5,998 nt of DNA. Source: a bacterium (GTDB lineage: Bacteria; Armatimonadota; Chthonomonadetes; Chthonomonadales; Chthonomonadaceae). The notes beneath the pieces are model-generated. The model worked only from the letters and a program-made list of their open reading frames with translations, did not search any database and was not told the DNA's origin. Location of the stretch: NCBI GenBank assembly GCA_021805405.1, contig JAJZFK010000548.1, positions 1-5,998 on the forward strand, given 5' to 3'. Made by a program: the position numbers and the translations under genes. Positions 1 through 5,593 of the stretch are shown here, piece by piece; the stretch's first letter is position 1, and each line of letters opens with the position of its first letter.

Positions 1-303
1 GTGTTGAGCAAACTCAACCCCACGGCTCTGGAACTCTGCAAACAGCCCATCCACATCGTCCACCGTGAAGTATACATCCAGATGGTCGTTATGCTGCTTA
101 AAGTGCCGGCTTGGGTCCAGCGTATCGGAAAGCTTTAGGTGCATCGTCATCCCGTCGCGCTCAACCCCGGCATAGAAGCCTTCATAGGAGAACGCAAGGC
201 GAAATCCAAGCTTCTCTGTATAAAAGTCGCAGGCTTCCTGCAGGTTTAGTACCAGGAACTGGGGGGTTATAGAAACCAGTCTAGCCGCTGTTTGAATCGT
301 CAT
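1..303 (-). CDS. VOC (glyoxalase/bleomycin-resistance fold) protein, 3'-truncated by the window
   Basis: The reverse strand from 303 to the left edge reads 101 codons without a stop, starting MTIQTAARLVSITPQFLVLN. The beta-alpha-beta pattern is that of one VOC module: a first strand (residues 13-19), a helix containing CDFYTEKLGF (25-34), a strand pair with the MHLKL segment (54-58), then HLDVYFTVDDVDGLFAEF (74-91). This last segment is the usual 'V.V.DVD.l...l...G' signature of the family. His55 and His74 are possible metal or substrate contacts, but the canonical ligand set cannot be confirmed. Family members are about 120-130 residues, so about 20-30 C-terminal residues lie outside. The ATG is preceded by an AAGGGGAA Shine-Dalgarno (311-318, reverse strand) at suitable spacing. 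The gene lies downstream of the GNAT gene on the same strand, 157 bp away. VOC proteins include metal-dependent lyases and dioxygenases and drug-binding resistance proteins; the substrate here cannot be told. Confidence 0.88.
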   Translation of the reverse strand, partial: MTIQTAARLVSITPQFLVLNLQEACDFYTEKLGFRLAFSYEGFYAGVERDGMTMHLKLSDTLDPSRHFKQHNDHLDVYFTVDDVDGLFAEFQSRGVEFAQH

Positions 304-460
304 ATTTTCGTTCCCCTTCGCAAATGACATACACGATGTGAAGCGATAAAAGTTGATGTGCGGCACGCCAGGGAGCCTTCTGCCTCGTCTCGTTCACCCC
401 CATCGAACCGCAATCTTCAGTGGCATAGCACATGCAGATAGGAGGGTGTTGCTGCAATCA

Positions 461-1033
461 CTACGGCGCAATGGTTGCGAGCATCACCCAGGTGTGCATT
501 CCAATCTTGCGCACTCGCTGGAAGCCCTGTTTCTCGAACATGCTTACAATGCCGCCATGTAGAAAGGAGTTGGAGACCTTCCTCCCTGCAACATCGTCGG
601 CATAGCCCTCCACAGTCCCGCCACCCAGCCTCGATATCTCCTTCAGCGCGCCGGACAGCGCCGCGGAAGCGACCCCTTTTCGCCGGTATCCACGGTCTAC
701 AAAGAAGCAGGTAATACGCCAGTCAGGCAGTGTGGTGAGGCCGCTGTCGTAGGCCTTCTGATGCCGGATACCGGGAAGCTCCGCCGTGGCCCCGAACTGG
801 CACCAGCCCACTGCAGCCTCTCCATCATAAACCATCGCAGCGTGCGCTCGGCCCGTCTGTACCAGCCCCTCTTTCTCGTCGCGCCGCTGTGCGGGTGTCC
901 TGTCCCGCCCGAACTCTCGCGGGTGGTAACAGATGCACCAGCACCCACCAAAGATCCCGTTATTCTTCTCTACAAGCCGTGCGAAATCCTGCCAGGTGCT
1001 TTCGTCGAGATATTTCACTGTGAAGCTGGTCAT
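461..1033 (-). CDS. GNAT family N-acetyltransferase, 190 aa
   Basis: This cytoplasmic enzyme is expected to transfer the acetyl group of acetyl-CoA to an amine on an unknown small molecule or protein. Counting from the chosen ATG, the N-terminal part holds FARLVEKNNGIFGGCWCICY (residues 17-36), a Cys-rich segment typical of one GNAT subfamily. VGWCQFG (75-81) and LPDWRITCFFVD (102-113) form the central strands. RGYRRKGVA (114-122) is the acetyl-CoA pyrophosphate-binding loop (Q/R-x-x-G-x-G/A). The helix that follows leads into GGGTVEGY (137-144) and the C-terminal MFEKQGFQRVRKIG (165-178). The same frame is open upstream to 1135, but the ATG at 1033 is preferred: an AGGAGGTGG ribosome site sits just before it, and the extra 34 residues lie outside the fold. 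The VOC gene follows on the same strand, so the two may be co-transcribed, although a 157-bp gap allows a separate promoter. GNATs of this type are often annotated as possible resistance enzymes; no substrate can be assigned. Confidence 0.93.
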   Translation of the reverse strand: MTSFTVKYLDESTWQDFARLVEKNNGIFGGCWCICYHPREFGRDRTPAQRRDEKEGLVQTGRAHAAMVYDGEAAVGWCQFGATAELPGIRHQKAYDSGLTTLPDWRITCFFVDRGYRRKGVASAALSGALKEISRLGGGTVEGYADDVAGRKVSNSFLHGGIVSMFEKQGFQRVRKIGMHTWVMLATIAP

Positions 1034-1039
1034 TCGGTC

Positions 1040-1048
1040 CACCTCCTC
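1040..1048 (-). promoter_or_regulatory. Strong Shine-Dalgarno deciding the GNAT start
   Basis: The reverse strand reads GAGGAGGTGG then ACCGA and ATG. The AGGAGGTGG core is a near-perfect anti-16S match about 6-8 bases before the ATG at 1033. This selects that start over the upstream in-frame ATG at 1135. Confidence 0.8.
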
Positions 1049-1683
1049 ATATTCACACGAAGCGAGCGGCATGTAATCCGCTGCTCCGCGGCGTGCAATT
1101 GCTTCGTTAGTAAAAACGCGGAACTTGTTGATCACAGCATACCTGCTCGGCGTCGAACTCTCAGCGGCCCACCACTCTCGTTAGAAGTTCTTAGTTTGGC
1201 AGTTCCGGCTATGTATTTTAGAAGGCAACCAAACTTTCCAACATCTCGCTACTCTGCCACGTCCTCACCTGATAATTGCACTCTATTTCGTTGGGACACA
1301 TATGCAACATCATTCTTCTTTTTGACTCGGCCAGTATGTCCCGGTGAGAAAATCGCCCTTTTAGTCTGAATATTTGTGCGCCAATTGTTTTATGATGTGC
1401 CACTTAGCCGTGCACGGGTGCGCCTACCTGTCGTTAAAAAAAATCCGCCGGTACACAACGTAGCCCCCTTGCGGGCAGCGCCAAAACCATATTGCAAGCC
1501 AGGTCATTCTGTACACTCCGCCGTCGAACTGCCTATTTACGCCTTAAGCGATGCTGACGAAGTATTGTAATATTGAACGGAAGGATAGTCTAACATGCCC
1601 TAAGTTCAACAGGTGGAACTGCTCGGGTGGACGTGTGGCAGCGAGTTTACCATAGGCCTTTGCAGTCCCAACATTTTGCTCTG

Positions 1684-1912
1684 GCGTGCGCTGAGTTATA
1701 TCCTGCCCACGCGACGCTGATTCTGGAGGCTCGCCAGGATCGGTTGGTACTTCGTACCGAGCAAACGGTCTGTACGTATGTACTCGATGGATAGGAGCCA
1801 CCTGGCCGACGAGCCAACAACTGGGTTATTCCTAACCCCGCGACTGCCAGGTAGATTATCGACCAGTTTTCTTCTACAAGCTATTAAGTTTGGATTGGCC
1901 AGGAACCGGCCA
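1684..1912 (+). other. Cluster of adjacent inverted repeats; candidate structured RNA
   Basis: Five helices can be drawn by eye. P1 is GCGTG/CACGC (1684-1688 with 1708-1712). P2 is a 10-bp stem CTGATTCTGG/CCAGGATCGG (1717-1726 with 1734-1743) with a 7-base loop and two G-T pairs. P3 is TTGGTAC/GTACCGA (1744-1750 with 1754-1760) with a TTC loop, directly abutting P2. P4 is ACCTGGC/GCCAGGT (1800-1806 with 1846-1852), enclosing a perfect GGGTTA-TTCC-TAACCC hairpin (1823-1838). P5 is TGGCC/GGCCA (1896-1900 with 1908-1912). All three non-Watson-Crick pairs are G-U if the plus strand is transcribed and A-C if the minus strand is, which favours a plus-strand RNA. There is no clear T-tract terminator after any stem. 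The structure lies 145-370 bp upstream of the DinB-like gene, so it could be a leader or an independent RNA. Stems of this size also arise by chance in 1 kb, so confidence is low. Confidence 0.27.
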
Positions 1913-2056
1913 CTCGCTGAGTCTTATCCTTGGGACTTCAACGTACCAGTAATATGCACTATCTGCTTGCTGGTTGTCGAATCGAGAAAAAGGTAAACGA
2001 CTAATAGACAAATCGCCACAAAGCGCATTTCAATACCCTAAACGAGGCATACATTC

Positions 2057-2527
2057 ATGGCTGAAGTGACAGACGCGAAAGCAATAGCTGTTAGCATGCT
2101 CAAGAGCTCGTACTACCTGCTCTCGAAAGATCTCGAAGCCTTGCCGGAGGAGGCGTTCAACCAGAGCTTCGGAGAGAAGTGTCGCACCGTCGCCGACCTG
2201 ATTTGCGAAGTTAACATGGTCAATGACCACGTCGGGCTAACCATACGTGGCGAGGAACTATTTTGGTGGCCGGACGGCTGGATTAAAGCGCCGGGCGATT
2301 TCAGATTGAAGGACGCTGTAATCTCCGCGTTCAAGCAGTCTATGGAGAGGTTCATCGCAACCGCCGAGCGCTACACAGAAGAAGAGATTCTTGCGCCGCT
2401 AGAGGTCGAGGGTAAGATAACCAATCGTTATGAGAGGTGTCGGTTTGTTGCGCTGCACAACTGGTACCATAGCGGCCAGCTCAACTTCATCCAGACACTT
2501 CGTGGCGACGACACAATGCACTGGTAG
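2057..2527 (+). CDS. DinB-like (DinB/DfsB superfamily) putative metal-binding protein, 156 aa
   Basis: The product is a small, soluble, mostly helical protein of the DinB four-helix-bundle superfamily. His58 (in VNMVNDHVG, end of the second helix) and the pair His134/His138 in ALHNWYHSGQLNFIQTLRGD (residues 132-151) occupy the places of the three His ligands of the divalent metal site. The HxxxHxGQ...GD ending and final W are typical of the superfamily. Relatives include low-molecular-weight-thiol transferases (bacillithiol, mycothiol) and many damage- or stress-linked proteins of unknown reaction, so no specific substrate is claimed. The length is normal (150-170). The ATG at 2057 is the first start after an in-frame TAA at 2039-2041, and a GAGG (2044-2047) nine bases before it serves as the ribosome site. 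It is the only supported plus-strand gene in the window and stands alone, with long non-coding stretches on both sides. Confidence 0.88.
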   Translation: MAEVTDAKAIAVSMLKSSYYLLSKDLEALPEEAFNQSFGEKCRTVADLICEVNMVNDHVGLTIRGEELFWWPDGWIKAPGDFRLKDAVISAFKQSMERFIATAERYTEEEILAPLEVEGKITNRYERCRFVALHNWYHSGQLNFIQTLRGDDTMHW

Positions 2528-2913
2528 AATTAAACCTCGATCGTGCGAACAGCTACTGCACCGTGCCGCGATTGCAAAGTGCCACTCGATCATCGGGTTT
2601 GGCGCGTGACTGTTTCAAGCCACGTTGGGAATGTGCAGAACAATTTGCGATTTGAAATTTTACACCGGCTCTATCATCACCTAGCGGCATACAGGCTGAA
2701 ACCCGCGGGTAGCGGTGGAGACCACGACATGTGCGCGCTCACAATCATGCGCCATGGTTCGCTAGCCACAGATGAGCGACATCGGTATAGAGACCGGGGC
2801 GATAGCATGGATGATCTCCTAGGTAACTCAACTATAAGTTGGTGAGGAGAAACCAGAACGATACGGTAGCTACTTACTGCTGCCTGCGGGTGTAATTTAG
2901 CTGCAGGAACCCA
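2528..2913. other. Intergenic stretch with no supported gene
   Basis: The 386 bp between the stops of the convergent DinB-like gene and the 120-residue gene hold no convincing coding sequence. One GTG-started frame (2543-2845, plus) is open for 100 codons, but it has no ribosome site and no recognisable motif. A small inverted repeat, CAACT-ATA-AGTTG, is at 2829-2841, with a loosely paired CTC/GAG extension. No hairpin followed by a T-run was found after either gene, so the convergent terminators are not visible. Confidence 0.5.
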
Positions 2914-3276
2914 TCAATAGCTGCTGCGCCGCTTCAATTCCAGTAACACGTCATCCATGGAGGTGGCAATAAAGTCAAGGCTTGTCGCGTTGATAATATT
3001 AGGATCGCCCATATCGTAGCGCACAAACTCGTCAATGCCAAAGTGAATATCATTTCCATATGGACCAACTGTAAGTAGGAGCTGGTCTTGGTTTTCGTAC
3101 CAAGCAAACTCAACCTTTCCACCGTTCTCTAATCTGACAGAGGGAATACCAAGCTCGCGCTTTTCTTTTATTAGCCGATTCAACCCACTCCACGCTGCTT
3201 TCTCTATTCGAGAACTTATCAATCCTGCCTTGCGCTGCCTTCTAAGATACGCCCTGATGCCCAGAAGTTTGAACAT
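2914..3276 (-). CDS. Uncharacterised small protein, 120 aa
   Basis: I do not recognise a named family. The product starts MFKLLGIRAYLRRQRKAGLI and has a strongly basic, amphipathic, probably helical N-terminus (Arg8, Arg12, Arg13, Arg15, Lys16). This continues as a helix to about residue 42. A beta-rich part follows, with IPSVRLENGGKVEFAWY (44-60), LLLTVGPYGNDIHFG (66-80) and an acidic C-terminal helix with SMDDVLLELKRR (106-117). The 'PSV...GG.V.F.W...' strand pattern is like that of many small orphan bacterial proteins, but this is only a visual resemblance. There is no signal peptide or membrane segment. It is probably genuine: AAGAGGTGAT lies at correct spacing before the ATG, an extended -10 box lies just upstream, and the frame gives a sensible fold-like pattern. 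It follows the membrane protein gene on the same strand after 271 bp, so it is probably transcribed separately. Base composition looks slightly more AT-rich than its neighbours. Confidence 0.72.
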   Translation of the reverse strand: MFKLLGIRAYLRRQRKAGLISSRIEKAAWSGLNRLIKEKRELGIPSVRLENGGKVEFAWYENQDQLLLTVGPYGNDIHFGIDEFVRYDMGDPNIINATSLDFIATSMDDVLLELKRRSSY

Positions 3277-3282
3277 TGGTAA

Positions 3283-3291
3283 TCACCTCTT
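3283..3291 (-). promoter_or_regulatory. Shine-Dalgarno of the 120-residue protein
   Basis: The reverse strand reads AAGAGGTGA, TTACCA, then ATG at 3276. The AGAGGTGA core is a strong match at 6-8 base spacing and is a main reason for accepting this small gene. Confidence 0.7.
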
Positions 3292-3295
3292 CGCG

Positions 3296-3304
3296 AGTAT
3301 AGCA
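3296..3304 (-). promoter_or_regulatory. Candidate extended -10 promoter for the 120-residue protein
   Basis: The reverse strand reads TGCTATACT, which fits the extended -10 consensus TGnTATAAT with one mismatch. No good -35 hexamer is found 17 bases upstream (GCATTA), which is tolerated by extended -10 promoters. Initiation about 7 bases downstream would fall near 3289, so the message would begin practically at the Shine-Dalgarno, with a leader of only about 13 bases. Start-site position is inferred, not seen. Confidence 0.4.
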
Positions 3305-3305
3305 G

Positions 3306-3330
3306 GCATGCGGTGCATTAATGCTCGCAT
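3306..3330. promoter_or_regulatory. GCAT/ATGC palindrome cluster, operator-like
   Basis: Within 25 bp there are five GCAT or ATGC tetramers. They form the palindrome GCATGC (3306-3311), the perfect 10-bp palindrome GCATTAATGC (3315-3324) and a final GCAT (3327-3330). The spacing between arms gives overlapping dyads ATGC-N3-GCAT and ATGC-N2-GCAT. The cluster covers the spacer and -35 position of the candidate promoter at 3296-3304, where a repressor or activator dimer would act. The regulator is unknown and none is encoded in the window. Confidence 0.35.
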
Positions 3331-3547
3331 AAGACGGTTGTCTGCGCGCGGTGGCGCACCACTTCCGGCCGGGCGCCCAATATTGCCGCGTCGCTAAATA
3401 GGACAACTGCTTGGTGCTGCATACCTCACTAAGATGCACCGCAGTCTGCTATTTATTTAATCTAACGTTGGTAGCGAAATTTCGGCTTTAGACGCGGGCA
3501 ATGGCAGAAATGTTTTGCCGCCAAAGCCGGGCAACAGAAGAAGGATT

Positions 3548-5515
3548 CTACGCACCAAAGAAGTTATATGTGTGCACATGCAGTACCAGTCCAATAAGTG
3601 CCCAAGCGCTGCCCATAACGCAGTCACCCAGTACAATGCCAAGGAAAAACGGAACTGCACGCCTATACATCCCTAATCCGCCGTACCTGGTAATTAAGCC
3701 TTTAACCACCCAGGCAATAAACATTGGCATCCAGACGAGATTAATTGCCCAGGAGGAAGATAGTGCGTACCCCAAGGGGCTAAGTGGAAAGTTGATGAAC
3801 CTCAGCCGCACAGCGGCCATGAGGATAGTAACCAGAAAGCCCACCGCAGCAGCGATATCGGCTGCAGGAGACAGTCGATTGTTGAGCGTGTGGCTGGTCC
3901 AGCCATTCATGCGCGTAAACGACTCCACGGCCATTCCGGTGCCAGACGCGAATTTGGAGGCAGCGCCAAACTGGTAAGCAAGCTGTTCAAACGCTCCCAG
4001 GGCACATACCGCACCCACTACCGTTGCAATGAGCACAGCATAAAGCATACGGCGAGCATCCAGTCCGCGTTGATGCGCCATCTGCATACTCTCCAGCCCT
4101 ACAGGCATAGTGTCACTGCGATGTGCACGTGTAAACGAATACCCAAATGTAAAGAACGCAAGATCACCTCCCCTAAATGGCCCGGTGGAGAGAAGCCTCG
4201 GCATCATCGCATCCGGCCCCATAAAGTGAAAATCGTGCACAGGTGACCCCAACTCCGCACGCACACGGGTTACCACCAGCATGATAGCGAGGAGCACTAG
4301 AAGGAACACGCCGGCTGCCCACCACTGCACGCCTGCGGCATGCATGAAAAGAATAAGACAGGTTACACCCAGTAATATGCCGCTTAGCGCTCCCCGCTGG
4401 CTTATCCCCTCCTCTTTCACCTGTTGCGCCGCCTCAGGATCACCGTGCCGCAATGACCGCCATGCCCGTTTAAGGATGCTAGCGTAGGTCCTCCTGCCCG
4501 TCCACAGGTAGAGGCAGAAAAGGCCGATAATGCTGCCAAACCCTTGCTCGCGGATGTATGGAAAGTGGGCGGTTGCATCCCACCCCATCGCACTGGAAAG
4601 AACCATTTGGCCCTTCCAGAAGAGATAGAAGAACCAGCACGAAAAGAGAAGGTCCAGTGGCAGAAGAAAACAGATGCCTATTGCCACGGGATAGAACGTC
4701 ACGGGCATCCAGTCAATCGCGTTCCATGGGTGCGTAGTGAGTAGCGGCTTCAGGTCGATGCCTGCTACTGACAATCCCGGTACCGATGGCACCAAAAAGG
4801 CAATTCCATTCCAGAGGTTGAGAGCAAACGCGATTCCAAAGCCGATCCACATAAGCTTGTTGCAGTAGAATCCCTCCGGGCTGGGATCTTCAGTCATACT
4901 CATTGGCAGCCAGGTAATTGGGAACGTAAGGTGCTCGTGATCTGCCCATTGGGCCCTAATAAGCACGTTGATGCACTGAGCCACGCCTAGCAGGCAAGTA
5001 ATGAACGCAGTCCACGCCAGGATGGGCACGGCCCAAGCCCTCAGCACTACTGGTTGATAAAACGAACTGTGACCTATGTAGTGGCCCTTAACGATTGCAC
5101 GGCTAGTCACTACAAGCCAGGATGGAAACGATCCCGCATAGGGTAGCGCACCACCTTTTCCATACCACGCCGCATACGGAATCATCTCGCTTAACGTGCT
5201 AAATCCATCTAGACCGGCAAGGCCCGTCGAGATCGCCAGCATGGCGTAGAGCACCATGACCTCGCCCTGGCCCAGCTGCAACCGCGGCGCGACCCTTCCA
5301 AGGAGCGCATTGATACCCCGCAGGATAAATATGCAGAATATTACGTTGGCGAAAAGTGAGATGGTGCTTGGGTACGGACCCAGCATCACCCTCTCCTGCC
5401 ATATCACCCAATAGGCGTTGAAGGGAATTAGGCAGGCACCTAGAACGAGCGACCTGATGGTAATGCCGCTGGGCGGAGAAAATTTGGAAAGTTTTGGGGA
5501 AGAAGGGTTGTGCAC
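3548..5515 (-). CDS. DUF6785/DUF6784-type polytopic membrane protein, 655 aa
   Basis: This is a large inner-membrane protein with about 13-14 hydrophobic helices (for example near 20-42, 48-70, 85-105, 160-187, 220-243, 270-300, 376-416, 488-515, 550-572, 582-608 and 618-648) and one hydrophilic loop at about 340-375. Family-like polar motifs are QWADHEHLTFPI (189-200), RVRAELGSPVHDFHFMGPD (417-435) and RSDTMPVGLESMQMA (466-480). The C-terminal domain has FPLSPLGYALSSSWAINLVW (576-595) and LITRYGGLGMYRRAVPFFLG (607-626), as in DUF6784. These families are uncharacterised; the architecture suggests a transporter, which is inference. There is no cleavable signal peptide; the N-terminus before the first helix is short and Ser/Pro/Lys-rich. 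The start is GTG at 5515: an in-frame TGA lies 30 bases upstream with no other start between, and the next Met (44) is after the first helix. GAGG lies about 11 bases before the GTG, a slightly long spacing. It follows the FAD-dependent oxidoreductase by 78 bp on the same strand, so co-expression is likely. Confidence 0.9.
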   Translation of the reverse strand: MHNPSSPKLSKFSPPSGITIRSLVLGACLIPFNAYWVIWQERVMLGPYPSTISLFANVIFCIFILRGINALLGRVAPRLQLGQGEVMVLYAMLAISTGLAGLDGFSTLSEMIPYAAWYGKGGALPYAGSFPSWLVVTSRAIVKGHYIGHSSFYQPVVLRAWAVPILAWTAFITCLLGVAQCINVLIRAQWADHEHLTFPITWLPMSMTEDPSPEGFYCNKLMWIGFGIAFALNLWNGIAFLVPSVPGLSVAGIDLKPLLTTHPWNAIDWMPVTFYPVAIGICFLLPLDLLFSCWFFYLFWKGQMVLSSAMGWDATAHFPYIREQGFGSIIGLFCLYLWTGRRTYASILKRAWRSLRHGDPEAAQQVKEEGISQRGALSGILLGVTCLILFMHAAGVQWWAAGVFLLVLLAIMLVVTRVRAELGSPVHDFHFMGPDAMMPRLLSTGPFRGGDLAFFTFGYSFTRAHRSDTMPVGLESMQMAHQRGLDARRMLYAVLIATVVGAVCALGAFEQLAYQFGAASKFASGTGMAVESFTRMNGWTSHTLNNRLSPAADIAAAVGFLVTILMAAVRLRFINFPLSPLGYALSSSWAINLVWMPMFIAWVVKGLITRYGGLGMYRRAVPFFLGIVLGDCVMGSAWALIGLVLHVHTYNFFGA

Positions 5516-5574
5516 GACAGACTGTTCCTCTTGGGGTGATCGCCGTCAGTATTTTCGATGAACGGTAGTAGAAC

Positions 5575-5588
5575 GGCCGACGCCGGCC
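5575..5588 (-). terminator. GC-rich hairpin after the FAD gene; weak terminator or attenuator
   Basis: The reverse strand reads GGCCG-GCGT-CGGCC, a perfect 5-bp GC stem with a 4-base loop. It begins five bases after the stop of the oxidoreductase gene. It is followed by GTTCTACTACC rather than a real T-run, so it would be an inefficient terminator, perhaps an mRNA-stabilising stem between the two genes. Confidence 0.25.
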
Positions 5589-5593
5589 AGAAA

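Larger units (their letters stand above)
1034..2056. other. Long intergenic region without a convincing gene
   Basis: About 1 kb separates the divergently oriented GNAT and DinB-like genes, so both promoters should lie here. All open frames inside are short (under 90 codons), lack a clear Shine-Dalgarno, and their translations show no family motif I recognise. Both strands carry frequent stops. The left half contains an A8 run at 1436-1443, a perfect 10-bp palindrome CCGTGCACGG at 1408-1417, and a small GCCC/GGGC inverted repeat at 1463-1476. The right half (1684-1912) holds a series of inverted repeats described separately. No well-formed sigma70 promoter could be assigned to either flanking gene. 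Decayed coding sequence is possible, but I cannot identify a parent gene. Confidence 0.6.

Noticed and set aside
761..1369. 202-codon plus-strand open frame
   Set aside because: It is largely antisense to the well-supported GNAT gene, and its translation is Arg/Ser/Pro/Cys-rich, as expected of a shadow frame.
1436..1476. A8 run (T8 on the minus strand) beside a GCCC/GGGC inverted repeat, as a possible minus-strand terminator
   Set aside because: The stem is only 4 bp and lies about 20 bases from the T-run, and no minus-strand gene ends nearby.
1218..1996. Four short open frames (1218-1403 minus, 1376-1570 plus, 1544-1801 minus, 1778-1996 plus)
   Set aside because: All are under 90 codons, overlap one another in different frames, lack clear Shine-Dalgarno sequences and show no motif.
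2543..2845. 100-codon plus-strand open frame with a GTG start after the DinB-like gene
   Set aside because: There is no ribosome site before the GTG, no recognisable domain, and a composition rich in scattered His/Arg/Asp without secondary-structure pattern.
2886..2941. tRNA-like start GCGGGTGTAATTTAGC followed by a T-loop-like TTCAATTCC
   Set aside because: The arms do not pair: the bases around TTCAATT are not complementary and no CACCCGC acceptor strand follows. The right part also lies inside the coding end of the 120-residue protein.
3515..3534. Inverted repeat TTGCC/GGCAA after the membrane protein gene, as a possible terminator
   Set aside because: The stem is 5 bp with a 10-base loop, and in the direction of transcription it is followed by A-rich rather than T-rich sequence.
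3501..3977. 158-codon plus-strand open frame
   Set aside because: Most of it is antisense to the 3' end of the membrane protein gene, and it has no motif or ribosome site.
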